Notes: generated from the sequence alone by a model not told the origin. A stretch of DNA of 64,000 nucleotides from Pseudomonas saxonica (GCF_007858365.1 NZ_VFIO01000007.1:186001-250000), one strand, 5' to 3'. Shown: positions 1-8,632, numbered from the stretch's first letter. Made by a program: numbers and translations.

Positions 1-257
1 GTCAGTGGGAAAAAGACGCCATCACCGGCTGTATTCAGACGGTGGTTGAGTCTCTTGAGTTGAAGCTGCGCGATGCGATGCCGCTGATGTTCGCTTCGAT
101 CACGGGTCAGGCCAGCTCGGTGTCGGTACTGGACGCGATGGAGATTCTGGGGCCGGACCTGACCCGCTTCCGTCTGCGTCAGGCGCTTGACCTGCTGGGT
201 GGCGTGTCGAAGAAAGAAAACAAAGAGTGGGAAAAGCTGTTCAACGCAATCGGCTGA
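1..257 (+). CDS. gltX: Glutamyl-tRNA synthetase, C-terminal fragment
   Basis: Only the last ~85 residues are in the window; the reading frame is open from base 3 and the gene begins upstream. GltX charges tRNA-Glu with glutamate in the cytoplasm. The visible part is the anticodon-binding C-terminal region, with the stretch DAMEILGPDLTRFRLRQAL and the ending KENKEWEKLFNAIG, which I recognise from Pseudomonas GltX. A tRNA-Ala/tRNA-Glu operon directly downstream is the usual Pseudomonas neighbourhood for gltX, so enzyme and substrate genes lie side by side. The identification rests on recalled family sequence plus context. Confidence 0.9.
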   Translation, partial: QWEKDAITGCIQTVVESLELKLRDAMPLMFASITGQASSVSVLDAMEILGPDLTRFRLRQALDLLGGVSKKENKEWEKLFNAIG

Positions 258-269
258 TACGCGTTGAAA

Positions 270-410
270 CACCCGTAGCAGCTGCCGCAGGCTGCGTCCG
301 GCGGCTTAGCCGTCGTAAGTTCTAATTCCGGAGTTTTACTGAAAGTCCGCGAGTTCAGGGTTTACGATCGCTGCGCAATCGGACGCAGCCTGCGGCAGCT
401 GCTACGGGTG
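270..410. repeat. Long inverted repeat (REP-type pair)
   Basis: Two perfect 31-bp arms at 270-300 and 380-410 face each other across a 79-base loop. The arm core resembles the arms at 10251-10433 and 16713-16894, so this belongs to the same repetitive extragenic palindrome family. It sits just after gltX and may act as a transcript end. Confidence 0.85.
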
Positions 411-500
411 AGTAGGTCTGCGAAAGTCCGTGTTTTCGGGGGTGTGAGGGTAAGTGGTTGTTCTCACGATGATTTTTTTCAAAAAACTTTGAAAATAAGT

Positions 501-529
501 TTGACAGCCTACCGATCCGGTCTTAATAT
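501..529 (+). promoter_or_regulatory. Sigma-70 promoter of the tRNA operon
   Basis: TTGACA at 501-506 and TAATAT at 524-529 are separated by 17 bases, close to consensus. A GC-rich discriminator follows, typical of stable-RNA promoters under stringent control. The first tRNA starts 40 bases downstream. The rest of 411-500 shows nothing further. Confidence 0.85.
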
Positions 530-568
530 GCGCCCCGTCCACACAGCAACACGCAACACTGACTGTTT

Positions 569-644
<76 letters not shown>

Positions 645-719
645 AATTTACAGTTCAATGCTTGGCCACACCGGCATTGAATCGATCAGCACTCAGCGCT
701 GATCAGTTAGAAGGTTTAT

Positions 720-795
720 GTCCCCTTCGTCTAGTGGCCTAGGACACCGCCCTTTCACGGCGGTAACAGGGGTTCGAGTCCCCTAGGGGACGCCA
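720..795 (+). tRNA. tRNA-Glu (TTC)
   Basis: This is a 76-nt cloverleaf with encoded CCA and anticodon TTC in the loop CTTTCAC. It is the first of two identical copies. The spacer before it contains two small hairpins that are probable processing structures. Confidence 0.97.
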
Positions 796-845
796 GTTTC
801 ACAGAAGCAGCATTTCGATGTTGCTCCGCCGCCAGGCGATAAATC

Positions 846-921
<76 letters not shown>

Positions 922-998
922 ATTTACAGTTCAATGCCGGGCCACACTGGCATTGAATCGATCAGCACTCAGCGCTGATCACTGTTAGAAGGGTTTGT

Positions 999-1074
999 GT
1001 CCCCTTCGTCTAGTGGCCTAGGACACCGCCCTTTCACGGCGGTAACAGGGGTTCGAGTCCCCTAGGGGACGCCA
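999..1074 (+). tRNA. tRNA-Glu (TTC), second copy
   Basis: The sequence is identical to the copy at 720-795. It is the last tRNA of the operon and is followed by a small hairpin (1081-1093) and a strong terminator. Confidence 0.97.
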
Positions 1075-1099
1075 CGATTACCCGCTTTGCGGGATTTTA

Positions 1100-1130
1100 A
1101 AGGGTCATTCAATTATTGAATGGCCCTTTT
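1100..1130 (+). terminator. Rho-independent terminator of the tRNA operon
   Basis: A 13-bp near-perfect stem (1100-1112 with 1116-1128) has a 3-base loop and is followed by a T run. Confidence 0.9.
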
Positions 1131-1246
1131 GTTTGTCTGTCGTTTACGTCCTGCATGACCCTTTCCCTTGATCAATAGATGCCCTGTGCCTTTGCGCAGA
1201 CCGTGTGCGTTACACTGCGCGCTTTATGGGTATGTGGAGAGAGGGT

Positions 1247-1681
1247 ATGAGCTGGGACTTGGCAACACCGTTCATCATTGACCTGAAAGTGCAGGCCGAG
1301 GACATTGACGGATTTGGTCATGCCAACAACGCCACTTATGTGGTCTGGCTTGAGCGTTGCGCCTGGCGTCACTCGCAGCGCCTGGGGCTGGACCTGAGCG
1401 AGTACCGGCGTCTGGATCGCGCCATGGCCGTGGCCCGCCATGAGATCGACTACCTCGCCAGCGCCTATGAGGGCGATGAGTTGCAACTGGCCACCTGGAT
1501 TGTTGAATGCGATGGGCGCTTGCGCATGACCCGTCACTTTCAGTTGATTCGCCCCCGCGACGCTAAAACTTTGCTGCGGGCACAAACCACGTTTGTTTGC
1601 ATCGAATTGTCCAGCGGCAAGGCCAAGCGTTTACCGGCCGAGTTTCTGGAAGGCTACGGGCCGGCTGTCGTAGGACGCTGA
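1247..1681 (+). CDS. Acyl-CoA thioesterase (hot-dog fold)
   Basis: The 144-residue protein has the 4-hydroxybenzoyl-CoA thioesterase/YbgC pattern: an early DIDGFGHANNATYVVWLE segment matching the active-site loop (normally D-x-x-x-H-x-N), followed by alternating strands of the hot-dog fold. Such enzymes hydrolyse acyl-CoA thioesters in the cytoplasm; the substrate here cannot be told. ATG 1247 is preferred because GGAGAGAGG lies just before it; upstream in-frame ATGs at 1205, 1226 and 1232 lack a ribosome site. dusC follows after a gap of about 70 bases. Confidence 0.85.
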   Translation: MSWDLATPFIIDLKVQAEDIDGFGHANNATYVVWLERCAWRHSQRLGLDLSEYRRLDRAMAVARHEIDYLASAYEGDELQLATWIVECDGRLRMTRHFQLIRPRDAKTLLRAQTTFVCIELSSGKAKRLPAEFLEGYGPAVVGR

Positions 1682-1753
1682 CCCGAGCAAGTCGCTGATT
1701 CCGAATCGCGGCAGAACCCCGTAAACTGCCGCACGTTTTTTATGAGAGTCCCC

Positions 1754-2713
1754 ATGCAAATTGCCTTGGCGCCGATGGAAGGGTTGGTCGATAACATCCT
1801 GCGTGATGTGTTGACCCGCACCGGTGGTATTGACTGGTGCGTGACCGAATTTATTCGCGTCACCGAGCGGCTGCTGCCTGAAGCCTATATCCACAAATTT
1901 GCCCCTGAGTTGCAGCACGGTGCCAAAACCCGCGCCGGTGTGCCGCTGCGCGTGCAGTTGCTGGGTTCCGATCCAGCGTGTCTGGCCGATAACGCAGCGC
2001 TGGCCTGCCAGTTGGGCAGCGAGGTGATCGACCTCAATTTCGGCTGCCCGGCCAAAACGGTGAATAAATCCCGCGGCGGTGCGGTGTTGCTCAAAGAGCC
2101 GGAATTGCTTCACGCCATTTTGCTGCAAGTGCGCCGCACCGTGCCTGCGCATATTCCGGTCACGGCGAAAATGCGTCTGGGCTTTGACACGCCTGACAGC
2201 GCTAATGAATGTGCAATTGCCCTTGCCGAAGGCGGTGCCAGCCAGATCGTGGTGCATGCGCGAACCAAGATGGATGGCTACAAGCCGCCTGCGCATTGGG
2301 AGTACATCGCCCAAGTGCAAGACGCGGTCAAAGTGCCGGTATTTGCCAACGGTGATATCTGGTCGGTTGAAGATTGGCGCCGTTGCCGCGAAATCAGTGG
2401 GGCCGAAGACATCATGCTGGGTCGTGGTCTGGTGTCGCGCCCCGATCTGGCTCGCCAGATTGCGGCGGCACGTGCCGGTGAAGAGGTGGTGCCGATGACG
2501 TGGGCCGATTTGCAGCCCATGATTCGTGATTTCTGGGCGCAGGCCGAGGCGCAATTGACCCCGCGGTCAGCGCCGGGCCGGCTCAAGCAGTGGCTGGCGA
2601 TGTTGACCCGCAACTACCCCGAAGCGGTGGTGTTGTTCAATGCCATGCGCCGTGAAACCGACTGCGAAAAAGTCCGTCATATGGTCAACAATCCGCCCCA
2701 GAACGCTGCCTGA
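1754..2713 (+). CDS. dusC: tRNA-dihydrouridine(16) synthase DusC
   Basis: This FMN enzyme reduces uridine to dihydrouridine at position 16 of the tRNA D-loop. The 319-residue protein opens with the FMN-barrel signature LAPMEG, carries NFGCPAKTVNKSRGG with the catalytic Cys, and has FANGDI and MLGRGL phosphate-binding motifs further on. The ending, with its KQWLAML stretch, fits the DusC subgroup rather than DusA or DusB. The start at 1754 aligns with E. coli DusC, which begins almost at the LAPMEG motif; ATG 1742 is an alternative that would add four residues. Confidence 0.93.
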   Translation: MQIALAPMEGLVDNILRDVLTRTGGIDWCVTEFIRVTERLLPEAYIHKFAPELQHGAKTRAGVPLRVQLLGSDPACLADNAALACQLGSEVIDLNFGCPAKTVNKSRGGAVLLKEPELLHAILLQVRRTVPAHIPVTAKMRLGFDTPDSANECAIALAEGGASQIVVHARTKMDGYKPPAHWEYIAQVQDAVKVPVFANGDIWSVEDWRRCREISGAEDIMLGRGLVSRPDLARQIAAARAGEEVVPMTWADLQPMIRDFWAQAEAQLTPRSAPGRLKQWLAMLTRNYPEAVVLFNAMRRETDCEKVRHMVNNPPQNAA

Positions 2714-2752
2714 GGCGGGCAAAAAAAAATTAAAAAAAATTGAAAAAAAGCC

Positions 2753-2781
2753 CTTGAAATGGATTTGGTGGTCCCTATTTA
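2753..2781 (+). promoter_or_regulatory. Sigma-32 heat-shock promoter
   Basis: CTTGAAA at 2753-2759 and CCCTATTTA at 2773-2781 are 13 bases apart, matching the RpoH consensus in both boxes and spacing. An A-rich tract (2721-2749) lies upstream. It reads into ibpA. Confidence 0.9.
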
Positions 2782-2789
2782 GGGGTTAA

Positions 2790-2846
2790 GCGATGCCGAA
2801 ACCGGGTCGCAGAAACAAAATCTCGCTGAAATCAGGAGGCTAAATT
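2790..2846 (+). promoter_or_regulatory. ROSE-like RNA thermometer in the ibpA leader
   Basis: The Shine-Dalgarno AGGAGG (2834-2839) can pair with the upstream TCTCGCTG. The element UCGCU (2823-2827) fits the ROSE anti-SD consensus U-(U/C)-G-C-U, and folding gives CTC and CTG stems around a bulged G with a four-base AAAT loop. ROSE elements are known before ibpA in Pseudomonas. At low temperature the SD would be hidden, and heating would open it. Confidence 0.75.
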
Positions 2847-3299
2847 ATGAGCAACGCATTTTCCATGGCGCCACTGTTCCGTAATTCTGTCGGCTTTGAC
2901 CGTTTTAGTGACTTGTTTGAAACCGCGCTTCGCAATGATTCGAGCGGTGGGTACCCACCTTACAACGTTGAAAAACGCGGTGAAGACAGCTATCGCATCG
3001 TCGTAGCCACCGCAGGCTTCCAGCAAGAAGACCTGGATCTGCAAGTAGAGAAAGGTGTGCTGACCGTGAGCGGCAGCAAACGCGACACCAGCAGTGAAGA
3101 AGGCGTGACCTTCTTGCATCAGGGCATTGCGCAACGGGCATTCAAACTGTCCTTCCGCCTCGATGACCATATCGAGATCAAAGGCGCAAACCTGAGCAAC
3201 GGCTTGCTGAGCATTGACTTGCAGAGGGTCGTGCCAGAAGAAGCGAAAGCAAAACGCATCCCTATCAATGGGGGTCAACAAGCCACTCTGGAAAACTGA
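2847..3299 (+). CDS. ibpA: Small heat-shock protein IbpA (Hsp20)
   Basis: This is an ATP-independent holdase that binds unfolding proteins and hands them to DnaK/ClpB. The 150-residue protein starts with the IbpA-like MAPLFRNSVGFDRFSDLFE, carries an alpha-crystallin domain at about residues 35-130 and has a short C-terminal tail (KRIPI) containing the I-x-I anchor. It is controlled at two levels visible here: a sigma-32 promoter and a ROSE thermometer. It is monocistronic and closed by a terminator. Confidence 0.96.
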   Translation: MSNAFSMAPLFRNSVGFDRFSDLFETALRNDSSGGYPPYNVEKRGEDSYRIVVATAGFQQEDLDLQVEKGVLTVSGSKRDTSSEEGVTFLHQGIAQRAFKLSFRLDDHIEIKGANLSNGLLSIDLQRVVPEEAKAKRIPINGGQQATLEN

Positions 3300-3320
3300 T
3301 CTGAGTGAGCGTCTGACAGG

Positions 3321-3345
3321 AACCCCGTCCTTGGACGGGGTTCTT
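3321..3345 (+). terminator. ibpA terminator
   Basis: A perfect 10-bp stem (3321-3330 with 3333-3342) is followed by a short T-rich tail. Confidence 0.85.
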
Positions 3346-3438
3346 CTCAACCCGTCCGGGCGCTGGCCCGAGACGCACTAAAGAGCAGTACGCAGGCATT
3401 TGCTTTGAACCCTCTCCCCAAAGCGAGTGCCTGCTTTT

Positions 3439-4365
3439 TTATTTACCGGCTTCGTGTCGGGCTTTCAGGTTTTTATCCGCTTTATAGCGCAGGGCCACAT
3501 CGGGCACGCTGCCGCTTTTCCCGGTTTCTACCCAGTTACGAATACGCCCTGCATCAGCAAAGTGGGTGTATTTGCCAAAGGCATCCAGAATCACCAGCGA
3601 CACCGGGCGGTTACCCATTTCGGTGACCAGTACCAGGCAGTGGCCTGCCTGATTGGTAAAGCCGGTTTTGGTGATCTTGATGTTCCACTTGTCTTTGTTG
3701 ACCAGATGGTCGGTGTTATGAAAGCCCAAGGTGTAATTGGGTTTGCGGAACGCCACGGTTTTTTCTTTGGTGGTACTCAACTGGCTCAGCATCGGGTATT
3801 TGCGGGCTGCCGACAGCAGCTTGCTCAAGTCCCGAGCCGTGGACACGTTGTGCATCGACAGGCCGGTCGGTTCTACGTAGTGAGTGTTCATCATGCCCAG
3901 GCTCTTGGCTTTGGCATTCATCGCAGCGATAAACGCCACATAACCACCGGGGTAGTGGTGGGCGAGGCTCGCGGCGGCGCGGTTTTCCGAAGACATCAAG
4001 GTGATCAGCATCATTTCATGACGCGACAACTCGCTGCCCAGCTTGACGCGGGAAAACACGCCCTTCATTTCCGGCGTGTCGCTGATATTGACTGAGATGT
4101 ACTCGTCCATCGACTGCTTGGCATCCAGCACCACCATGGCGGTCATTAGCTTGCTGACCGAGGCAATGGGGACGACGACGTCGGGGTTGCTGGCAAATAT
4201 GACTTTATTGGTTTGCAGGTCAACCAGCATGGCGCTGCCTGAAGCAATGTGCAGTTGTGAAGTGTCGCGGGGCGCTAATGTGCTTTCAGTCGCTGCGGCA
4301 ACTGAAGAAGCGGCGGTGCCTGTCAGAACAAGAATCAGGCTTAACATAGAAAGATGAATTTTCAC
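3439..4365 (-). CDS. pbpG: D-alanyl-D-alanine endopeptidase PbpG (PBP7)
   Basis: This low-molecular-weight penicillin-binding protein cleaves D-Ala-meso-DAP crossbridges in the periplasm. The 308-residue protein has an N-terminal signal peptide (about residues 1-24) and all three S11 peptidase motifs: S69-V-S-K72 with the nucleophile, S126-E-N128, and K233-T-G235. Length and order fit PBP7. It is transcribed convergently with ibpA and appears to be a single-gene unit. Confidence 0.93.
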   Translation of the reverse strand: MKIHLSMLSLILVLTGTAASSVAAATESTLAPRDTSQLHIASGSAMLVDLQTNKVIFASNPDVVVPIASVSKLMTAMVVLDAKQSMDEYISVNISDTPEMKGVFSRVKLGSELSRHEMMLITLMSSENRAAASLAHHYPGGYVAFIAAMNAKAKSLGMMNTHYVEPTGLSMHNVSTARDLSKLLSAARKYPMLSQLSTTKEKTVAFRKPNYTLGFHNTDHLVNKDKWNIKITKTGFTNQAGHCLVLVTEMGNRPVSLVILDAFGKYTHFADAGRIRNWVETGKSGSVPDVALRYKADKNLKARHEAGK

Positions 4366-4677
4366 GCAGTTTGACTCAAAAAGGGTGGGTGAGTGCTGCT
4401 ACCCGAAGGTTGATTTACACATCGGGTTACATTTGCCGAGTATGGACCAAGATTGCTTGAAATTCCTGTATTTGCGGGGGTTTACACGATGTATTTGATG
4501 TAAATAATCTTTTTTTGGGCGTTAAGCCGATGGCTGTTTCTCGCACAGACGGCGGCGCGGTAGAAGGGTAGCAGTCTGAACCTGAGCGCTAACTGAACGG
4601 GCGCTGAAAGGTCGTGCAACACTCAGTGCCTGGCAATTGTGTAAAATGCCGGCCCCTTGAATTGACCGGCCCGACCG
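4366..4677. other. Divergent intergenic region pbpG / methyltransferase
   Basis: This 312-base region separates two divergent genes. It should hold both promoters, but I see no boxes good enough to name, and no ORF or repeat. Confidence 0.5.
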
Positions 4678-5619
4678 ATGACTCCTGAAGCGTTAAGCAC
4701 TCTCACCCAGCATTTATCGACCGCGCTGGAGGCTGCGCCGGCAGAAACCCGGCGTTTGTTCCATGGCCGTGGTCGTTGCTGGCCGGGGCTTGAGCAATTG
4801 ACGGTGGACTGGTTGCAAGGCGTGGTGTTGGTTTCGCTGTTCAAAGAGCCCGAACCTGAGCAGCTTGAAGCGCTGAAGCAGTTGTTGCTTGACCTTGCAC
4901 AGCAGCCCGTGTGGCAAGCCAGTGGCGCGCACACGCTGGTCATGCAGCATCGCTATACCCTGCAAAGTGATACCGAATGGTTGGTGGGGGAGGCGATTGA
5001 CGAGTGGACGCTGACCGAGGGTGGGTTGCGTTATCGCGTCGACCTGGGCCGCAAGCAGAACAACGGCTTGTTTCTGGATATGCGCTATGGCCGCGATTGG
5101 GTGCGGGCCCATGCCGAGGGTAAGCGAGTCTTGAATTTGTTTGCCTACACCTGCGGTTTTTCGGTCGCGGCCATCGAAGGGGGCGCTCAGCATGTGGTCA
5201 ACCTCGATATGTCTCGCGCCGCACTGAGTCGGGGTCGTGATAACCACCGGCTCAATGGGCACGACATGAGCAAGGTGAGCTTTCTCGGGCATGACCTGTT
5301 CAAGTCCTGGGGCAAGGTCAAAAGCATGGGGCCGTATGATCTGGTGATCATTGATCCGCCGTCCTTTCAGAAAGGCAGCTTTCTGTTGACCAAGGACTAC
5401 CAGCGCGTGGTGCGCCGTTTGCCCGAACTGCTGACGGAGAACGGCACGGTGCTGGCTTGCATGAATGATCCGGCGTTGGGTTCGGACTTCCTGATTGAAG
5501 GCATCACCGTCGATGCCCCCGCCTTGAGGTTTGTACAGCGTCTGGACAACCCGCCGGAATTTCCTGACGCCGATGCTGAGTGCGGCTTGAAGGCACTGGT
5601 ATTCAAACAGGGCATTTGA
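4678..5619 (+). CDS. SAM-dependent methyltransferase, RlmI/RlmK-like
   Basis: The 313-residue protein is a class I methyltransferase of the COG1092 group, which methylate 23S rRNA bases. A variable N-terminal half precedes the motif GRKQNNGLFLDMR (about 120-135), a SAM-binding NLFAYTCGFSVAA motif, and the catalytic-type IIDPPSFQKG. The N-terminal PUA domain of RlmI is not evident, so the exact RNA target is unknown. The first ATG directly follows the proposed promoter region. Minus-strand dps lies beyond a terminator. Confidence 0.85.
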   Translation: MTPEALSTLTQHLSTALEAAPAETRRLFHGRGRCWPGLEQLTVDWLQGVVLVSLFKEPEPEQLEALKQLLLDLAQQPVWQASGAHTLVMQHRYTLQSDTEWLVGEAIDEWTLTEGGLRYRVDLGRKQNNGLFLDMRYGRDWVRAHAEGKRVLNLFAYTCGFSVAAIEGGAQHVVNLDMSRAALSRGRDNHRLNGHDMSKVSFLGHDLFKSWGKVKSMGPYDLVIIDPPSFQKGSFLLTKDYQRVVRRLPELLTENGTVLACMNDPALGSDFLIEGITVDAPALRFVQRLDNPPEFPDADAECGLKALVFKQGI

Positions 5620-5624
5620 CAGGC

Positions 5625-5653
5625 AAAAAAAAGCCCGCGGGGGAGGGTGCGGG
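5625..5653 (-). terminator. Terminator for dps (minus strand)
   Basis: GCCCGC arms flank a 10-base loop. Read on the minus strand the hairpin ends in a run of eight T, so it serves dps. Confidence 0.75.
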
Positions 5654-5781
5654 CGAAGGGTTCATTAAATGAGCAACGCGAATATAGCGCGCGTTACCTG
5701 CAAAGACTGTGAAACAAATTTCATGTGTGTAGCCGCTGCTGAAGGCCTTTGGCGCACGCGCAGGGCTACACGAATCGAGTG

Positions 5782-6300
5782 TTACTTGGTGCGTGACGAC
5801 TCGAACAGGAACCAGACGCGCTCTTCAGCTTCGTCGATCCAGTTTTCCAGCAGGCTGGTGGTGGCGACGTCGCCCAGCTCGGAGCACATGTCGTGGGTTT
5901 CACGCATGTAGCCGGCCAGCTGGATATTGTCTTCGCGCAGCTCTGCCAGCATGTCTTCCGGGGTTACAAAGTCGGCGTCGTTGTCCAGCAGGCGCTGAAG
6001 TCGTTTGATATGGCCGATCGAGCGAATGGTGGTGCGACCCAGCTTGCGCACGCGCTCGGCAATGGCATCGGTTGTGGCATAAATCTGGTCGGCTTGTTCG
6101 TCCAGCAGCAAGTGGAAGTCACGGAAGTGTGGGCCGGACATGTGCCAGTGGAAGTTTTTGGTTTTGATGTAGATGGCAAAGGTGTCTGCCAGTAGAGCAT
6201 TCACTTCAGCCGCAATATTGATGCAGGCTTCTTCGCTCAGCGCCGTAGGTGTCCGCAGATCGGCCTTTCTGCTTTCCTTGGCGGATTTCAGGTCTTTCAT
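5782..6300 (-). CDS. dps: Dps/ferritin-like DNA-protecting protein
   Basis: Dps forms 12-mers that oxidise and store iron and bind DNA during starvation and oxidative stress. The 172-residue protein has the Dps ferroxidase signature: FHWHMSGPHFRDFHLLLDEQ with the iron-ligand His and Asp/Glu residues at about 70-90, followed by DAIAERVRKLG. The N-terminus is Lys/Arg-rich, consistent with DNA binding. I start at ATG 6300, which has GAGGAA in front; an open frame extends upstream to 6435 but has no ribosome site and no family similarity. Confidence 0.93.
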   Translation of the reverse strand: MKDLKSAKESRKADLRTPTALSEEACINIAAEVNALLADTFAIYIKTKNFHWHMSGPHFRDFHLLLDEQADQIYATTDAIAERVRKLGRTTIRSIGHIKRLQRLLDNDADFVTPEDMLAELREDNIQLAGYMRETHDMCSELGDVATTSLLENWIDEAEERVWFLFESSRTK

Positions 6301-6503
6301 GGTGGTTCCTCGTGATGGCTGTGAATGAAAACAGGTGGGGTATGCCCGCTGACTAAAGACCACGATCAGTTTTCCGTCAAACCTGTCAGACCGCTGCACC
6401 TCAGCGGTTACACTCATCGACTCCCGAAATAACACGATCGTTCAAGACTTTTTTCACTCGAACTGCGACCCTTTGACGCTGCTGACTGCCCGGATGCTTT
6501 TAG

Positions 6504-7199
6504 ATGCCTACTACTGTTCCTCGCATTGCATTTACCCGCGGTGCGATTGCCTGTCTTCCTTTAACGTTGGCGTGCGCGCCCTGGGGCTTGCTTGCAGGCT
6601 CGACGGCGATTGATGCCCAACTGACCCCGATGCAAAGTCAGGGCTTGTCTTTGTTCGTGTTTGCCGGCGCTGCCCAGTTGGTGGCCATTGGCATGATCAA
6701 GGGCGGCGCCAGTGTGATTTCGATTTTGGTGACCACGCTGCTGTTGACCTCGCAACACCTGTTGTACGCCATGCACCTGCGCCCGTTGGTGGCGCCCCTG
6801 TCTGGCAAGTGGCGTCTAGGGCTGGGTTTCTTGCTGACGGACGAGTTTTTTGCGCTGGTCAGCCCGTTTGACCGTCAGACCTTTAATCGCTGGTACGCGC
6901 TGGGCGTGGGCCTGTGCATGTACGTAGGCTGGAATATTTTCACTTTGCTGGGTGTGGTGCTGGGCAAAAGTATTCCGGGGCTGGATCAGTTGGGACTTGA
7001 ATTCTCGATTGCGGCGACCTTTATTGCGCTGATTACCCCGATAGTGCGCAACCTTCCCACGGTGGTGTGCGTGGCGGTTTCACTGCTGTGCGTGGTGCTG
7101 TTCAGCCATTGGCATTGGGAGTCGGCCATTGTTCTGGCGGGCCTTGCCGGCATGAGCGCGGGCTATGTGTGCAAGCGCGTAGGAGGGTACTTGGCATGA
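6504..7199 (+). CDS. azlC: AzlC-family branched-chain amino acid exporter subunit
   Basis: The 231-residue integral membrane protein has about 6-7 hydrophobic segments and the AzlC hallmarks: an early small-residue helix (FTRGAIACLPLTLACAPWG), the motif MHLRP and the LTDEFFAL segment. AzlC works with the small AzlD subunit to export branched-chain amino acids or analogues. The stop overlaps the azlD start by four bases (ATGA), showing translational coupling. Confidence 0.9.
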   Translation: MPTTVPRIAFTRGAIACLPLTLACAPWGLLAGSTAIDAQLTPMQSQGLSLFVFAGAAQLVAIGMIKGGASVISILVTTLLLTSQHLLYAMHLRPLVAPLSGKWRLGLGFLLTDEFFALVSPFDRQTFNRWYALGVGLCMYVGWNIFTLLGVVLGKSIPGLDQLGLEFSIAATFIALITPIVRNLPTVVCVAVSLLCVVLFSHWHWESAIVLAGLAGMSAGYVCKRVGGYLA

Positions 7200-7507
7200 T
7201 CTGGGTGATTATTGGCGGGATGACACTGATTTTGTTTTTCAACCGCTACCTGTTTCTGGAGCCGCGCTTGCCGATTCGCCTGAATCGCGGGGTCAAGGAG
7301 TTCCTGGGGTTTGCTGTACCAGGAATGCTGACGGCGATTTGCGGGCCGATCATTTTTATCAAGGATCACACCTTGAACCTGAGTCCAGGCAACCCTTATC
7401 TGCTGGCGGGGCTATGCGCGATAGGGCTGATGCTCTGGACCCGCAACGTGTTGCTCAGTGTCGTGTTAAGTGTGGCGTTGTTTTACCTGTTTCGCTGGTG
7501 GCTATGA
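7196..7507 (+). CDS. azlD: AzlD-family small membrane subunit
   Basis: The 103-residue protein has three to four hydrophobic helices and the AzlD pattern RYLFLEPRLPIRL followed by LGFAVPGMLTAI. It is the partner of AzlC. ATG 7196 lies inside the azlC stop and has AGGAGG at 7181-7186; the longer frame from 7067 is a shadow. Confidence 0.9.
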   Translation: MIWVIIGGMTLILFFNRYLFLEPRLPIRLNRGVKEFLGFAVPGMLTAICGPIIFIKDHTLNLSPGNPYLLAGLCAIGLMLWTRNVLLSVVLSVALFYLFRWWL

Positions 7508-7649
7508 CCTCGGCAGCAGCACGGGTAGAGAAGGGGCCGCTGACGGTAACGCCATCGCTGACGACGTACCAACAGGCGAGCAGGCCGTCAGCCCTGAGTG
7601 GGGCGGGAACAGCGCTGCCAATGACTGACATGACATGAACGTTGGGCAT
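7455..7649 (-). CDS. Small conserved hypothetical protein
   Basis: The 64-residue protein is of unknown function. The central WYVVSDGVTVSGPFSTRAAA looks like a small globular domain rather than a shadow, and GGAGG sits five bases before ATG 7649. It overlaps the azlD end by 53 bases on the opposite strand. A GTG two codons upstream (7655) is an alternative start. Confidence 0.6.
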   Translation of the reverse strand: MPNVHVMSVIGSAVPAPLRADGLLACWYVVSDGVTVSGPFSTRAAAEVIATSETGKTTPHLTRH

Positions 7650-7743
7650 AGACACCTCCGGCTAACAATGGGGTTAGCTTACGGCGGTGGCCACCGTGCA
7701 AAAAATCATTGCGGGTGATAGTCGCCATTGATGTCAGTGTGGA

Positions 7744-7938
7744 TCAGTCGACCACTTGGTCAAGCATGTGCATGACGTCCTCTTCGCTCAACAGGCCCTG
7801 ATGGACAAGATGCTGGGCCAGCAGGGACAACATTTTTGCGTTGCGATGGCCTTCCAGCTGCTTGAGTTCCGTCAGGGTGTTGTAGACCTTGTTGGAGGTG
7901 CACAAGCCTACAATGCGGTGCGGGTTTTGAGTTGGCAT
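7744..7938 (-). CDS. Small hypothetical protein
   Basis: The 64-residue protein is rich in charged helices (TELKQLEGHRNAKMLSLLAQ, then LLSEEDVMHMLDQ), suggesting an all-alpha fold. AAGGA precedes ATG 7938. No function is recognised. A short stem (7661-7678) downstream could end the transcript. Confidence 0.6.
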   Translation of the reverse strand: MPTQNPHRIVGLCTSNKVYNTLTELKQLEGHRNAKMLSLLAQHLVHQGLLSEEDVMHMLDQVVD

Positions 7939-8087
7939 ACCAGGCGTCCTTGTTTTTATTGCGTGTCGTGGTCTTGGTGCATACCGCTGCAGGGCGTTAC
8001 TTAATGCCGCATTTGCAGCGGGTTAGCAGATTCACAAGCGACTTTCATGCCAGTTTGTTGAATTTGTGCCCTCAGCCCGCGAGCCGA

Positions 8088-8444
8088 TTACCAGCGAGGT
8101 GGTGGGCCGTAGTAGCCCCGTGGCGGGCCGTAGTACATCGGCTGCGGCCGACCGTAATGACCTTGATAGTAGACCGGCTGCGGCGCTTGTACATACACCG
8201 GCTGTGGCTGGTAATACACGGGCGCGGGCTGCACATACACGGGTTGCGGCTGAACATAGACGGGTTGTTGTTGTACATACACCGGACGTTCTTGCTGGCC
8301 GGCAAGCACCGAGCCGATGACGGCAGCACCGACTACTGCGCCGACAATGGCCGGGCCGGCACCCCAGCCGCCATGGGCTGAAGCCGGGCCTGTGACAGCC
8401 AATGCGCCAATAAGTAAAGCGACTGCGGGGAGAGTACGCATCAT
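8088..8444 (-). CDS. Secreted glycine-zipper protein with PVYVQ repeats
   Basis: The 118-residue protein has a signal peptide (about 1-23, ending PASAHG), a small-residue glycine-zipper-like segment (AIVGAVVGAAVIGSVLAG), and a Pro/Tyr/Gln-rich tail with at least six copies of a P-V-Y-(V/Y)-Q unit and a Tyr-Gly-Pro-rich end. It is probably an envelope protein whose function is unknown. The start could be either of two adjacent ATGs; GAGGA lies upstream. Confidence 0.8.
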   Translation of the reverse strand: MMRTLPAVALLIGALAVTGPASAHGGWGAGPAIVGAVVGAAVIGSVLAGQQERPVYVQQQPVYVQPQPVYVQPAPVYYQPQPVYVQAPQPVYYQGHYGRPQPMYYGPPRGYYGPPPRW

Positions 8445-8632
8445 GACGATTCCTCGAACTTCACGGCCCGCATAAAGCGTGCGGGGATAACCATCAGACA
8501 GCGGTTTTGGAAAAAACTGCGAAGCCCGTGAGTAAATTTTGTGTAAGGTCTTGCGGGGCTGACACGTTTAAGCGCTGCACCTCACGTACCAGCCAACCCT
8601 ATCATTGAAAAACATTCAGAAAGGAGATGGGC

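Noticed and set aside
1631..2554. Minus-strand ORF of 307 codons opposite dusC
   Set aside because: It is a shadow of dusC with Arg/His-rich unnatural composition and no ribosome site.
5782..6435. Long version of Dps starting at 6435
   Set aside because: The added 45 residues have no family similarity, whereas ATG 6300 has GAGGAA in front.
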